From NCBI GenBank assembly GCA_947331495.1, contig CAMZOI010000001.1, positions 992,001 to 1,056,000 on the forward strand: DNA of 64,000 nt. Direction: 5' to 3'. The position numbers and the translations under genes are program-made. The notes beneath the pieces were generated by a model. That model searched no databases. It saw only the letters and a program-made list of their open reading frames with translations, and had not been told where the DNA came from. The stretch is from Erythrobacteraceae bacterium Alg239-R51 (GTDB lineage: Bacteria > Pseudomonadota > Alphaproteobacteria > Sphingomonadales > Sphingomonadaceae). This document shows positions 17,385-25,665 of the stretch, one piece after another. Numbering within the stretch: the first letter of the stretch is position 1; every line of letters begins with the position of its first letter.

Positions 17385-18674
17385 TTGGCCAACGTCACCG
17401 TGATCGGCGCCCAGTGGGGCGATGAGGGCAAGGGCAAGATCGTGGACTGGCTTGCCAGTCGCGCCGACGCCGTTGTCCGGTTTCAGGGCGGCCACAATGC
17501 CGGCCACACGCTGGTCATCGACGGGACGACCTACAAGCTTTCACTGCTTCCGAGCGGTATCGTATCGGGAACGCTCAGCATCATCGGAAACGGTGTCGTT
17601 CTCGACCCCTGGGCCCTGAAAGCGGAAGTCGAAAAACTCGAAGGCCAGGGCGTCACGATCAACGACAACAATCTGGCCATCGCGGACAATTGTCCTCTTA
17701 TCCTGCCCATTCACCGCGACCTGGATGGTTTGCGTGAAGCGGCGGCTGGAACGGGCAAGATCGGCACCACCGGCCGCGGTATCGGGCCTGCTTACGAAGA
17801 CAAGGTGGGCAGGCGCGCGATCCGGGTATGCGATCTGGCGCATCTCGATTCGCTCGAACCTCAACTGGACCGGTTATGCGCGCATCACGATGCCTTGCGG
17901 GCCGGTTTCGATCAGGAACCTGTGGACCGGGACAGCCTGCTTGCCGAACTGCGTGAAATTGCCCCGTTCGTGCTCGAATATGCCCAGCCGGTCTGGAAAC
18001 GGCTGAAGAAAGTTCGCAAGGCCGGCGCGAAGATCCTGTTCGAAGGCGCGCAAGGCGTGCTGCTCGATATTGACCACGGCACCTACCCTTTCGTCACCAG
18101 CTCCAATACTGTCAGCGGAACCGCGGCGGCGGGTAGTGGACTCGGCCCAAATGCGACCGGCTTCGTGCTGGGCATCGTGAAGGCCTACACCACTCGCGTT
18201 GGCAGCGGCCCTTTTCCGACCGAGCTCGAGGACGAGGTGGGCAAGGGCATTGGCGAGCGCGGGCGCGAATTCGGTACGGTCACGGGGCGCCAGCGCCGCG
18301 TCGGCTGGTTCGATGCCGTGATCGTGCGCCAGACCTGTGCCATCAGTGGCGTGACCGGCATCGCTTTGACCAAGATCGACGTGCTCGACGGACTTGATGA
18401 AGTGAAGATCTGCACCGGCTATCGCTTGAGGAACAACGTATACGACTACCTTCCCAGTCACTCGGCGGATCAGGAAGCAGTCGAGCCGATCTACGAGACC
18501 ATGGACGGCTGGAGCGAGAGCACCGCCGGGGCCCGCAGCTTCGCCGATCTGCCGGCCAATGCGGTCAAGTATATCCAGCGCATACAGGAACTCATCGAAA
18601 CGCCGGTCGCACTGGTGTCCACCAGTCCCGAGCGTGAAGACACCATCCTGATGCGCGATCCGTTCATGGACTGA
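17385..18674 (+). CDS. purA: adenylosuccinate synthetase
   Basis: Joins IMP and aspartate with GTP hydrolysis, the first step from IMP to AMP. The 429-residue product is normal length and carries [17 protein letters not shown] at the N-terminus (catalytic Asp in GDEGKG), [16 protein letters not shown] near residue 130 and the GTP-binding end [10 protein letters not shown]. The start codon is TTG at 17385 (TTG GCC AAC GTC); no ATG or GTG occurs between it and the conserved core, so TTG is well supported. Expect reduced initiation. The 208-base gap upstream contains the divergent promoter region shared with the aldo/keto reductase. Confidence 0.96.
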   Translation: MANVTVIGAQWGDEGKGKIVDWLASRADAVVRFQGGHNAGHTLVIDGTTYKLSLLPSGIVSGTLSIIGNGVVLDPWALKAEVEKLEGQGVTINDNNLAIADNCPLILPIHRDLDGLREAAAGTGKIGTTGRGIGPAYEDKVGRRAIRVCDLAHLDSLEPQLDRLCAHHDALRAGFDQEPVDRDSLLAELREIAPFVLEYAQPVWKRLKKVRKAGAKILFEGAQGVLLDIDHGTYPFVTSSNTVSGTAAAGSGLGPNATGFVLGIVKAYTTRVGSGPFPTELEDEVGKGIGERGREFGTVTGRQRRVGWFDAVIVRQTCAISGVTGIALTKIDVLDGLDEVKICTGYRLRNNVYDYLPSHSADQEAVEPIYETMDGWSESTAGARSFADLPANAVKYIQRIQELIETPVALVSTSPEREDTILMRDPFMD

Positions 18675-18689
18675 CGGTCCGATCGCGGT

Positions 18690-19217
18690 ATGATGGCTAC
18701 TGTGAACCGCGTTCTTTTCTTCTGGTGCGCCCTTATGGTCGCTGTGTGTACCGCGTCACTACCGCAGGCGCGTGCGCAACAGGCGCGGGACGACGAGCGG
18801 GCCGATTTCGTGCTGATCGACAAATCGGAACGAAAATTGTGGCTCTATCAGGACGGGGTCGTGATCCGGACCTATTCGGGCCTTCAATATGGTGACGCGC
18901 CGCTTGGTCACAAACGCTTCGAAGGCGATGAGCGCACGCCCGAAGGTCGCTATACGATCGATTACGGCAATCCGCAGTCGAGCTACTATCTCAGCCTGCA
19001 CATCACCTATCCCAACGCGCAGGACCGCGCTTATGCAGCCGCACGGGGACGTTCGCCGGGCGGGCTGATCTTCTTGCATGGGCAGCCCAATGCGATGTCC
19101 TTCGACGCGCGTATGCCGGGCGACTGGACCGATGGTTGCATCGCGCTTTCGAATACCCAGATCGCCGAATTATGGAGCCTCATTCCCAATGGAACTCCGA
19201 TAGAGATAAGGCCGTAG
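18690..19217 (+). CDS. exported L,D-transpeptidase (YkuD) protein
   Basis: A 175-residue exported protein. The signal peptide is about 30 residues, ending near QARAQ, and a YkuD domain follows. The active-site motif is visible: His130 in FLHGQPN and Cys150 in GDWTDGCIALSN. Such enzymes make 3-3 peptidoglycan crosslinks or attach lipoproteins; the small single-domain form without a LysM module fits a general YkuD-type crosslinker. Two adjacent ATGs (18690 and 18693) give nearly the same signal peptide. It starts 15 bases after purA on the same strand and probably shares its message. Confidence 0.9.
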   Translation: MMATVNRVLFFWCALMVAVCTASLPQARAQQARDDERADFVLIDKSERKLWLYQDGVVIRTYSGLQYGDAPLGHKRFEGDERTPEGRYTIDYGNPQSSYYLSLHITYPNAQDRAYAAARGRSPGGLIFLHGQPNAMSFDARMPGDWTDGCIALSNTQIAELWSLIPNGTPIEIRP

Positions 19218-19237
19218 GCTTGACCTGATCCTCATTT

Positions 19238-19252
19238 GTTCTCATCCTGTTC
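19238..19252 (+). promoter_or_regulatory. LexA (SOS) box, GTTC-N7-GTTC
   Basis: GTTC at 19238-19241, seven bases, then GTTC at 19249-19252: the exact direct-repeat form bound by LexA in alphaproteobacteria. It is in the 62-base gap between the L,D-transpeptidase and the winged-helix gene, 28 bases before the ATG, where bound LexA would block transcription of the latter. Confidence 0.75.
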
Positions 19253-19279
19253 ATACTATCGAGCAGGGAGTACGATTCG

Positions 19280-20251
19280 ATGCAGGCTGATTTTGCCTAC
19301 GAGCCGGTGTGTGACAGCGCGGGATGCCACCTCGGCGTCATTATCCTGGCCGATCGCGATTCCGTTCGCGCGGAAATGCGCGAAGATTCCGAGACTGCCG
19401 GTTTCAAGGTGCTGGAATGCTGCTCGCTCGAAGAGTTCGCCAGCGGTCCAATCGGAGCGCTGGGCGATCTCATGTTGGTCGACTGTGCGAGCGATGATGC
19501 GCAGAGCATGGCACTGCTCGCGCGGCTCGATTTGCGCGCGGGCAAGGCTGGTGCGCAAATGGTCGTGTCGACAACGCTCGATGCGCTCGATTCCGTCTTC
19601 GGGTGTTTTGCAATGTCGGGCGCGCAAATTCTCGTTGAGCCCGGCCGGGCCGAGCGAACCATCGCCATCGGCAGGGTTCTGGCGCACGTCCCGAACCTGC
19701 GCCTGCGCGAACTGGCAGAGGAAGATCGCCTAATGCTCATCCGCCTCACCGAGCAGGTCAGCCGGATTGCCGAACGGCTGGAAAAGAGTTCGCCGGGGCA
19801 GCGAGCGGGCGGTGGGGCTTTTCGTTTCGAGACCCCGTCTTCGAATTGGCAGGGCGAAGGTGAGGAATATGTCGTGGAACGATCCGGCAGATCGCGCCCG
19901 CGTCTGCCAAACGCAGATGCCATCCGCCGGATCATCAAGGCGCGCAAGGCCCGCGCCGACTTCTTCGATGCGGACCTGTTTGCCGATCCGGCATGGGACA
20001 TACTGCTCGATCTGTCCGCCGCACGGGCGGAGAATCGCGATGTGAGTGTCACCTCGCTGTGCATCGCTGCCGACGTGCCCGCGACGACGGCGCTGCGATG
20101 GATCGGCCAGATGGTCGAATCAGGGCTTCTGGAGCGCCTGGCGGACCCTCAGGACCGCCGCCGCGCTTATATCGCTCTGGCCGATGGCACGGCGTACGCT
20201 ATGGCGCGCTACTTCGCGGACGTCGGGGTCAGTCAGTTGGCGACGGTCTGA
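19280..20251 (+). CDS. receiver-like plus MarR-type winged-helix protein, probably SOS-controlled
   Basis: A 323-residue two-domain protein. The C-terminal domain (about 225-310) is a MarR-type winged helix: VTSLCIAADVPATTALRWIGQMVESGLLERLADPQDRRRAYI shows recognition helix and wing (quoted here by its key blocks SLCIAADVPATTALRW and DPQDRRRAYIAL). The N-terminal 125 residues look like a CheY-type alpha/beta domain (LGVIILADRDSVRAEM, LGDLMLVDCASDD, then AQILVEPGR). They lack the ordinary paired acids and KP motif, so this is probably a pseudo-receiver. A LexA box lies immediately upstream. Its target genes are unknown; DNA damage-induced regulation is the inference. The 3' end overlaps the convergent Met8-like gene by 19 bases. 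Confidence 0.75.
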   Translation: MQADFAYEPVCDSAGCHLGVIILADRDSVRAEMREDSETAGFKVLECCSLEEFASGPIGALGDLMLVDCASDDAQSMALLARLDLRAGKAGAQMVVSTTLDALDSVFGCFAMSGAQILVEPGRAERTIAIGRVLAHVPNLRLRELAEEDRLMLIRLTEQVSRIAERLEKSSPGQRAGGGAFRFETPSSNWQGEGEEYVVERSGRSRPRLPNADAIRRIIKARKARADFFDADLFADPAWDILLDLSAARAENRDVSVTSLCIAADVPATTALRWIGQMVESGLLERLADPQDRRRAYIALADGTAYAMARYFADVGVSQLATV

Positions 20252-21015
20252 CCGCGCTTCAGGATTACGGTGTGACCTGATTCTGGCGGACTGGCTGGCA
20301 AAGGCAGGCGAACTGCATCCGCACGCGCCCTTATCAGGACCGCGGCGGATATCGCGGTATCGTGTATCACCGTATCGGCCCTGCCCAAAGCGCGTGCCTG
20401 GCGCAGGGTAAGATCGTCTGGATCGTCGCTTGAAATGGTGAACTCGTCGATCGTCCGATCGCCAAAAGCTGCAGGGTCGCTCAGCCATTGCTCTGTGCGT
20501 TGCGCGCTGTCGGGATCGAACGGGTCGAGCATGCCGCGCTCACCCAGGGCCTGGTCAATCGCGCGACGGCGATCATTGCCATCAGGAAATTGAGCCCGGA
20601 TTTTTTCCCGCATCGCAGATAGGCGCGACGCGAGCGGACCCAGCGACTGGGGCAAGATCGTCTCCAATCGAAGACGCAGGTGTTTTGCCATTCCGGCAGA
20701 AGCGCCCCCGGTGCTCACCGCCACCATCACCGGATCCCGGTCGAGAATGCTGGGCAGGGTGAAATCGCACAGGTCGGGCCTGTCGGCTACGTTTACCAGC
20801 AAGCCAGCGCGCTTGAGCCGCAGGGATACGCTCTCGGCTGCTTTTTCGTCCTCCATAGCGACAAACCCGAAACGGGCATGATGAGCTTCGGTCTCGGGGC
20901 ATGGCAGGCCACCGGCACGCTCGATCAGCCGCCGTTTTGCTTGGGCCATGTCCCCATCGCCGACCACCACGATCCGCGCTCCGCCGATGCGGTGAAAGAG
21001 GGGCAGGCTATGCAC
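20233..21015 (-). CDS. Met8/CysG N-terminal-like siroheme synthase
   Basis: A 260-residue protein of the precorrin-2 dehydrogenase / sirohydrochlorin ferrochelatase family, which finishes siroheme for sulfite and nitrite reductases. The N-terminal Rossmann strand is IVVVGDGDMAQAKRRLI; the usual glycine motif is slightly altered (GDGDMA). The catalytic/dimer segment VAVSTGGASAGMAKHLR is present. A C-terminal extension of about 60 residues (DDLTLRQARALGRADTVIH) looks like the beginning of a uroporphyrinogen methyltransferase domain, but it is truncated. GTG start at 21013-21015. It lies just downstream of lysA on the same strand with a 12-base gap. Confidence 0.8.
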   Translation of the reverse strand: MHSLPLFHRIGGARIVVVGDGDMAQAKRRLIERAGGLPCPETEAHHARFGFVAMEDEKAAESVSLRLKRAGLLVNVADRPDLCDFTLPSILDRDPVMVAVSTGGASAGMAKHLRLRLETILPQSLGPLASRLSAMREKIRAQFPDGNDRRRAIDQALGERGMLDPFDPDSAQRTEQWLSDPAAFGDRTIDEFTISSDDPDDLTLRQARALGRADTVIHDTAISAAVLIRARADAVRLPLPASPPESGHTVILKRGQTVAN

Positions 21016-21027
21016 GGGTCGAAAAGG

Positions 21028-22287
21028 TCAGGCGAGCCATTCCGGCACCCGTTCGGCATCCATGATTTCAGCTGCGGGAATGCGGTCTGCGACAACGGCG
21101 TGACGATCACCATCGACCAGAACTTCGGCCACGAAACCGCGCGAATTGTAGCTGCTCGCCATAGTCGCGCCATAAGCCCCGGCGGTACGAAATACGGCTA
21201 GATCGCCTGCCTTCAGCGCATCGCAGTTGCGGTCGGTGGCAAAGGTGTCGCCGGTCTCGCAGATGGGGCCCACGATGTGTGCCGTCATCCTTTGCGAACC
21301 CGGCTCGACTGCCTCGAAATCATGCCAAGCGCCGTACATTGCCGGTCGCGCGAGATCGTTCATTGCCGCATCGACCACGACAAAGGGATGCGTGATGCCG
21401 CGTTTGACCCGCACCACGCGTGTCAGAAGAACGCCCGCATTGCCTGCAATGACTCGCCCCGGCTCGAACACCAGGCGTACGTCCCACCCTTTCGTCACGC
21501 GCGCCACCATCGCGCCGTACTGCGCCGGAGATGGCAATCGCTCGCCCGCTTTGTACGGCACGCCCAGTCCGCCGCCGAGATCGGCGTGCGTGACCTTGCA
21601 TCCGGCAGCCCGCAATTCGGCAATCAATTCTCCGACTTTGCCGAAAGCCGTTTCGAGAGGTTCAAGGTCACCCAGCTGGCTGCCGATATGAACCGCGACA
21701 CCTCGCATTTCGATGCCGACCTCACCCGCCAGCCGCGCATAGATTTCTTTCGCCTGGTCGAGTGGGACACCGAACTTGTTTTCCCGCTTCCCGGTAGAAA
21801 TCTTCTCGTGGGTACGGGCATCGACGTCGGGGTTCACGCGTAGCGCGCAGGCAGCTGTGTTGCCCTGCCGCCGGGAAATCGCAGCCAGCTCGTATCCCTC
21901 TTCCTCACTTTCGATGTTGAATTGCCCGATCCCGGCCTCCAGACCCTGCAGCAGTTCCGCGTGAGTTTTTCCGACGCCGGAAAAGACGATATCTTCGGGT
22001 TTCATTCCCGCTCGCAAGGCGCGGGTCAGCTCCCCGCCAGACACCACGTCGGCTCCGTATCCCATGCGGGCCAGCACTTTCAGCACGGCGAGGTTGGGGT
22101 TGGACTTCACCGCAAAGGCGATGTGCGGATCTTTAAGGCCGGACAGAGCATCACGAAAAACCTTCGCGTGCCGTTCGAGGGTGGCCCGCGAATACACGTA
22201 GACCGGTGTGCCGACGTCCTGAGCTATCGACGGCAGCGGGACATCTTCGGCGTGAAGGATACCGTTCTTGAGTTGAAAGTGGTCCAT
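21028..22287 (-). CDS. lysA: diaminopimelate decarboxylase
   Basis: Removes CO2 from meso-diaminopimelate to make lysine. The 419-residue fold-III PLP enzyme has the Schiff-base lysine in IAFAVKSNPN (near residue 58), the phosphate-binding HADLGGGLGVPY and the dimer-interface active-site segment GPICETGDTF with the catalytic cysteine. ATG 22287 follows AGAGG. It is third in the minus-strand order argH, lptM-like, lysA, which matches the conserved alphaproteobacterial cluster. The Met8-like gene follows closely. Confidence 0.96.
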   Translation of the reverse strand: MDHFQLKNGILHAEDVPLPSIAQDVGTPVYVYSRATLERHAKVFRDALSGLKDPHIAFAVKSNPNLAVLKVLARMGYGADVVSGGELTRALRAGMKPEDIVFSGVGKTHAELLQGLEAGIGQFNIESEEEGYELAAISRRQGNTAACALRVNPDVDARTHEKISTGKRENKFGVPLDQAKEIYARLAGEVGIEMRGVAVHIGSQLGDLEPLETAFGKVGELIAELRAAGCKVTHADLGGGLGVPYKAGERLPSPAQYGAMVARVTKGWDVRLVFEPGRVIAGNAGVLLTRVVRVKRGITHPFVVVDAAMNDLARPAMYGAWHDFEAVEPGSQRMTAHIVGPICETGDTFATDRNCDALKAGDLAVFRTAGAYGATMASSYNSRGFVAEVLVDGDRHAVVADRIPAAEIMDAERVPEWLA

Positions 22288-22349
22288 GGCGTGCGCCTCT
22301 GCCCAATCGCGGCCACCCTGTCGAGCAAGCCTTGCTTACAGGTATGAAA

Positions 22350-22589
22350 TCACTCAGGCGGCAAATCGAAGGGGTCATCTTCGCGCTCTTCGGACCGCGT
22401 GCGCAGCTCGACACTACGATCCGGGGCAGCCTGAGGGTCGAGCGCCAGCAGTTCGTCTGCGGTCGGCTTGGTTTCTGCGCCATAAGGCGCAGGCGGCAGG
22501 CTCATTCCCGGAGTCGGTTCCAGCGCGGTTTTCGATCCGCATGCCGCCAATGCGACGACCGCTACGATAGCCAGAACTGCGCGCATCAT
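22350..22589 (-). CDS. LptM (YifL)-like small lipoprotein
   Basis: A 79-residue lipoprotein: signal peptide [17 protein letters not shown] with lipobox LAAC, then the short motif [10 protein letters not shown] and a charged, probably disordered tail ending DDPFDLPPE. Position and motif match the small lipoprotein found before lysA in many proteobacteria; in E. coli that protein (YifL, renamed LptM) helps oxidative maturation of the LptD-LptE lipopolysaccharide translocon. Function here is inferred by synteny. Its ATG overlaps the argH stop (ATGA-type), so it is translated from the argH message. Confidence 0.75.
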   Translation of the reverse strand: MMRAVLAIVAVVALAACGSKTALEPTPGMSLPPAPYGAETKPTADELLALDPQAAPDRSVELRTRSEEREDDPFDLPPE

Positions 22590-23989
22590 ACCTCCCCGAC
22601 CAGGCGTTGCCTGGCTTCTGTCACCTGCTCCCTTACGCGAACCGGTGCTGTCCCACCATAGGAGGTTCTGGCAGCGACCGAGGCATCGACCGACAAGACA
22701 TCGAACACGCCTTGCTCTATGCGACTGTCGATCGACTTGAGATCTTCGAGCGAGAGCTCGTCGAGAGCTGTACCTTTCTCGTCGGCCAGCTTCACCGCTG
22801 TGCCCGTTATGTGATGGGCTTCGCGAAAAGGGATGTCGGCCTGCCGCACCAGCCAGTCGGCCAGATCCGTTGCGGTCGCATGGCCAGCTTCGGCCGCCTT
22901 ACGCATGCGGACCACATCGAAACCACTATCCGCGACCATGCCTGCCATCGCGGCCAGGCTGAGATCAAGCAGGCCCGCAGTTTCGAACACGGGCGGTTTG
23001 TCGTTCTGCATGTCCTTGGAATAGGCGAGCGGCAGGCCTTTCATCGTGATCATCAGCGCGGTGGTGCAGCCGATAACCCGTCCGGCGTGGCCGCGTACCA
23101 GTTCCGCGGCATCCGGATTGCGTTTTTGCGGCATGATCGAACTGCCGGTAGAAAGCGCATCGGGCAATTTCACGAAACCGAACGGTTGGCTCGCCCAGAT
23201 GATGAATTCCTCGGCGAGGCGCGACAGATGCAGAGCACACTGACTGGCCGCCATGAGGTAATCGAGCGCAAAATCGCGATCGGACACGGCATCGAGGCTA
23301 TTGCGGGTAGGACGTGCGAAGCCGAGTTCCCTTGCCGTCATATTGCGATCGAGATCGAACCCCGTTCCTGCCAAGGCCGCTGAACCGAGCGGGCATTCCT
23401 CCATTCGTGTCAGGGCATCGCGAAAACGCGAGCGATCGCGCATCAGCATCTCGAAATAGGCAAGCAGATGATGGCCGAGCGTCACCGGCTGCGCGGTCTG
23501 GAGATGGGTGAAACCAGGCATCACGCTATCGGCATGCTCCTCGGCACGGTCGACCAGTGCTTCGAGCAGCACATCGATCCCTGCGATCGCGCGCAGATTA
23601 GCTGCACGTACCCACATTCGAAAGTCGGTCGCCACCTGGTCGTTGCGGCTGCGCGCAGTATGCAATCGCCCGGCTACCGAATCGATGATTTCGGTCAACC
23701 TTGCTTCAACCGTCATGTGGATGTCTTCTAGGTTCCAGTCTTCCGGAACCCCGCCGCGCTCGTACTCTGCGGCAATCTGTTCCAAGCCCCGATCGATCGT
23801 CTTCGCGTCCGCCTCGCTGACGATACCCTGCTTCGCCAGCATGCTGATATGGGCGCGGCTGCCCGCAATATCCTGGCGCCACAAGGCCTTGTCGAAAGGT
23901 ATCGAAGCGTTGATTTCGCGCATGATCGCACTAGGTCCCTCGGCGAACCTGCCGCCCCACATGCTGTTGGAGTCCGTATTGTCTCGCAT
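22586..23989 (-). CDS. argH: argininosuccinate lyase
   Basis: Splits argininosuccinate into arginine and fumarate, the last step of arginine synthesis. The 467-residue product has the fumarase/aspartase superfamily signature [12 protein letters not shown] with the catalytic serine loop, and the N-terminal [10 protein letters not shown] typical of ArgH. ATG 23989 ([15 protein letters not shown]) fits homologues; the frame is open to 24187 but those residues overlap the divergent thioredoxin gene. The 5' end overlaps the most upstream start of that gene by 29 bases. Downstream it overlaps the lptM-like gene. Confidence 0.96.
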   Translation of the reverse strand: MRDNTDSNSMWGGRFAEGPSAIMREINASIPFDKALWRQDIAGSRAHISMLAKQGIVSEADAKTIDRGLEQIAAEYERGGVPEDWNLEDIHMTVEARLTEIIDSVAGRLHTARSRNDQVATDFRMWVRAANLRAIAGIDVLLEALVDRAEEHADSVMPGFTHLQTAQPVTLGHHLLAYFEMLMRDRSRFRDALTRMEECPLGSAALAGTGFDLDRNMTARELGFARPTRNSLDAVSDRDFALDYLMAASQCALHLSRLAEEFIIWASQPFGFVKLPDALSTGSSIMPQKRNPDAAELVRGHAGRVIGCTTALMITMKGLPLAYSKDMQNDKPPVFETAGLLDLSLAAMAGMVADSGFDVVRMRKAAEAGHATATDLADWLVRQADIPFREAHHITGTAVKLADEKGTALDELSLEDLKSIDSRIEQGVFDVLSVDASVAARTSYGGTAPVRVREQVTEARQRLVGEV

Positions 23990-24554
23990 ATTGTCCACGC
24001 TCGCTATCGCCTTCGGCCTGACTGTCGCTGGCTGCGATAGAAGTGCGCCGGAACCGAGGCAAGAAAGCTCGGCTTCGGCAGACGCAACGGACGAGATCCT
24101 GCGCAGCGAAGCCGGATCGCTGATGCCCGCTACGAATCTTGTCGACCCGGAAGGCCGGGTGCTTAATCTGGGGGCCTTGCAAGGCACCCCGGTTCTCCTG
24201 AACCTGTGGGCGACATGGTGCGCGCCCTGCGTCCGAGAGATGCCGCTCCTAGACGCGCTGGGTACCGATTATGACGGTCGATTACAGGTTGTCGCCGCGA
24301 GCCAGGACCTGGTCGGTGCCGTCAAGGTCGAACCGTTTTTTGCAACGCGCGACTTCGAGTATCTCGAACCTTGGATGGATCCCGAAGGCGAACTGAGCGA
24401 AGCCATCGGGGGCGGGGTAATGCCTACCACCGTGATGTACGATTCCATGGGTGTCGAAGTCTGGCGCGTCTATGGCGACTTCGACTGGGCAAGTGCAGAA
24501 GCTCGAGCCGCTATCGACGAGGTGGTGGGGGAGCAAATCCGTGGTGGGCGATGA
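23961..24554 (+). CDS. TlpA-like lipoprotein thioredoxin
   Basis: A membrane-anchored thiol-disulfide protein of up to 197 residues. The N-terminus is hydrophobic with lipobox-like LTVAGC, then an acidic spacer and a thioredoxin fold with WCAPC at 86-90 and the cis-proline in GGVMPTT. Such proteins reduce cysteines in exported proteins, for example during cytochrome c or copper-oxidase assembly. The start is uncertain: ATG 23961 overlaps argH, while TTG codons at 23979 and 23991 would give a shorter signal ([10 protein letters not shown]) without that overlap. The TGA stop (24552-24554) lies within the 3' end of tRNA-Val on the opposite strand. Confidence 0.88.
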   Translation: MLLESVLSRILSTLAIAFGLTVAGCDRSAPEPRQESSASADATDEILRSEAGSLMPATNLVDPEGRVLNLGALQGTPVLLNLWATWCAPCVREMPLLDALGTDYDGRLQVVAASQDLVGAVKVEPFFATRDFEYLEPWMDPEGELSEAIGGGVMPTTVMYDSMGVEVWRVYGDFDWASAEARAAIDEVVGEQIRGGR

Positions 24555-24617
24555 CAGGCTCGAACTGCCGACCCTCTCGGTGTAAACGAGATGCTCTACC
24601 AACTGAGCTAATCGCCC
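24542..24617 (-). tRNA. tRNA-Val (anticodon TAC)
   Basis: A 76-base cloverleaf on the minus strand with encoded CCA. Acceptor arms are GGGCGAT/ATCGCCC, the D arm is GCTC/GAGC, the anticodon stem TCTCG/CGAGA encloses TTTACAC (anticodon TAC, reading GTA and probably GTG), and the T arm is GGCAG/CTGTC with TTCGAGC. Its last 13 bases overlap the end of the thioredoxin gene on the other strand. The asparaginase gene starts 80 bases from its 5' end, divergently. Confidence 0.97.
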
Positions 24618-24696
24618 CACGGTGTTGCGCCACATAGCGTGGATTTGTGCAAAATCAATTGCCGATGCGCTCCTGCACCGGTTAGGCGCCTCGCTA

Positions 24697-25665
24697 ATGA
24701 CGAAAAGACTCACTGTACTAGCCACAGGCGGCACGATAGCCGGGATTGCCGGATCGGCCATCGCGAAGGACTATCGCGCGGGTGAGATCGGGATCGAGGA
24801 CTATCTTGAAAGGGCTGGCGGGCTGGGGCTCGATGCCGAACTTTCCGGAGCGCAGATTGCCAACATCGATTCGGCAGATATGGGGCCGGAAGTATGGAAC
24901 GCGCTTCACCCTGCCATCGTCGTGGCACTCGATGATCGTAGCTGCGACGGTGTCATCGTCACCCACGGCACCGATACGCTGGAGGAAACGGCGTTTCTGC
25001 TCGACCTTACCCTGCCGACGACAAAACCGGTGGTCGTGGTTGGCGCGATGCGGCCCGCGGATGCGGTCGGTTATGATGGTCTGCGAAATTTTGCCAATGC
25101 CGTACGCGTAGCGAGCGACAACGCGGCCGCCGGGCGGGGTGTGCTAGTTGTGATGGGCGATCGCGTTCTTGCCGCACGCGATGTGCGCAAGGTACGCACG
25201 CGGGGAACCGACGCGTTTCGCGGCTTTCCTCGCGAATCCGTGGGTCTGGTCACGCCGGCAACGCTCGAGTGGTTCGGCGCGCCGTGGAAACCGGAATCAC
25301 CTGCCCAGTTCGCCTGGACAGAAGACTTGCCCGATGTCGAACTCCTGACGATCTATGCAGGTTTGAAACCCGCGTCGCTCGTCAATCATATTACTGAAAA
25401 GACGCGCGGTGTCGTGGTCGCGGGGGTGGGCGAAGGCAACATGCCCGAAGGCGTACGCAGTGCCCTTGCCGTAATGGATATGCCGGTGGTCCGTGCCAGC
25501 CGTACGGACGAGGGGCTCGTCGACCGGGAGCCGGACGACACCGCGAACGGTTTCATCGCCGCACGTGCGCTCAATCCACAGAAAGCGCGGATCCTGCTGC
25601 AACTGCTTCTGGCGAGCGGCGTGACGGATCACGCCGCCCTTCAGAACGCTTTTGACGAGCGGTGA
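24697..25665 (+). CDS. L-asparaginase
   Basis: Hydrolyses L-asparagine to aspartate and ammonia. The 322-residue product carries both active-site blocks of the asparaginase/glutaminase family: LATGGTIAG with Thr13, and VTHGTDTLEET with Thr89 and Asp93; the catalytic lysine partner is in the GAMRPADAVGYDG region. No signal peptide is seen, so a cytoplasmic enzyme is likely even though the length is near that of type II enzymes. ATG 24697 replaces the longer frame from 24622, whose first 25 residues are not homologous. It converges on the dehydrogenase gene with no gap. Confidence 0.93.
   Translation: MTKRLTVLATGGTIAGIAGSAIAKDYRAGEIGIEDYLERAGGLGLDAELSGAQIANIDSADMGPEVWNALHPAIVVALDDRSCDGVIVTHGTDTLEETAFLLDLTLPTTKPVVVVGAMRPADAVGYDGLRNFANAVRVASDNAAAGRGVLVVMGDRVLAARDVRKVRTRGTDAFRGFPRESVGLVTPATLEWFGAPWKPESPAQFAWTEDLPDVELLTIYAGLKPASLVNHITEKTRGVVVAGVGEGNMPEGVRSALAVMDMPVVRASRTDEGLVDREPDDTANGFIAARALNPQKARILLQLLLASGVTDHAALQNAFDER

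Noticed and set aside
24371..24637. 88-codon frame across the tRNA-Val region
   Set aside because: It reads through the tRNA on the opposite strand and is typical of spurious tRNA-derived frames.
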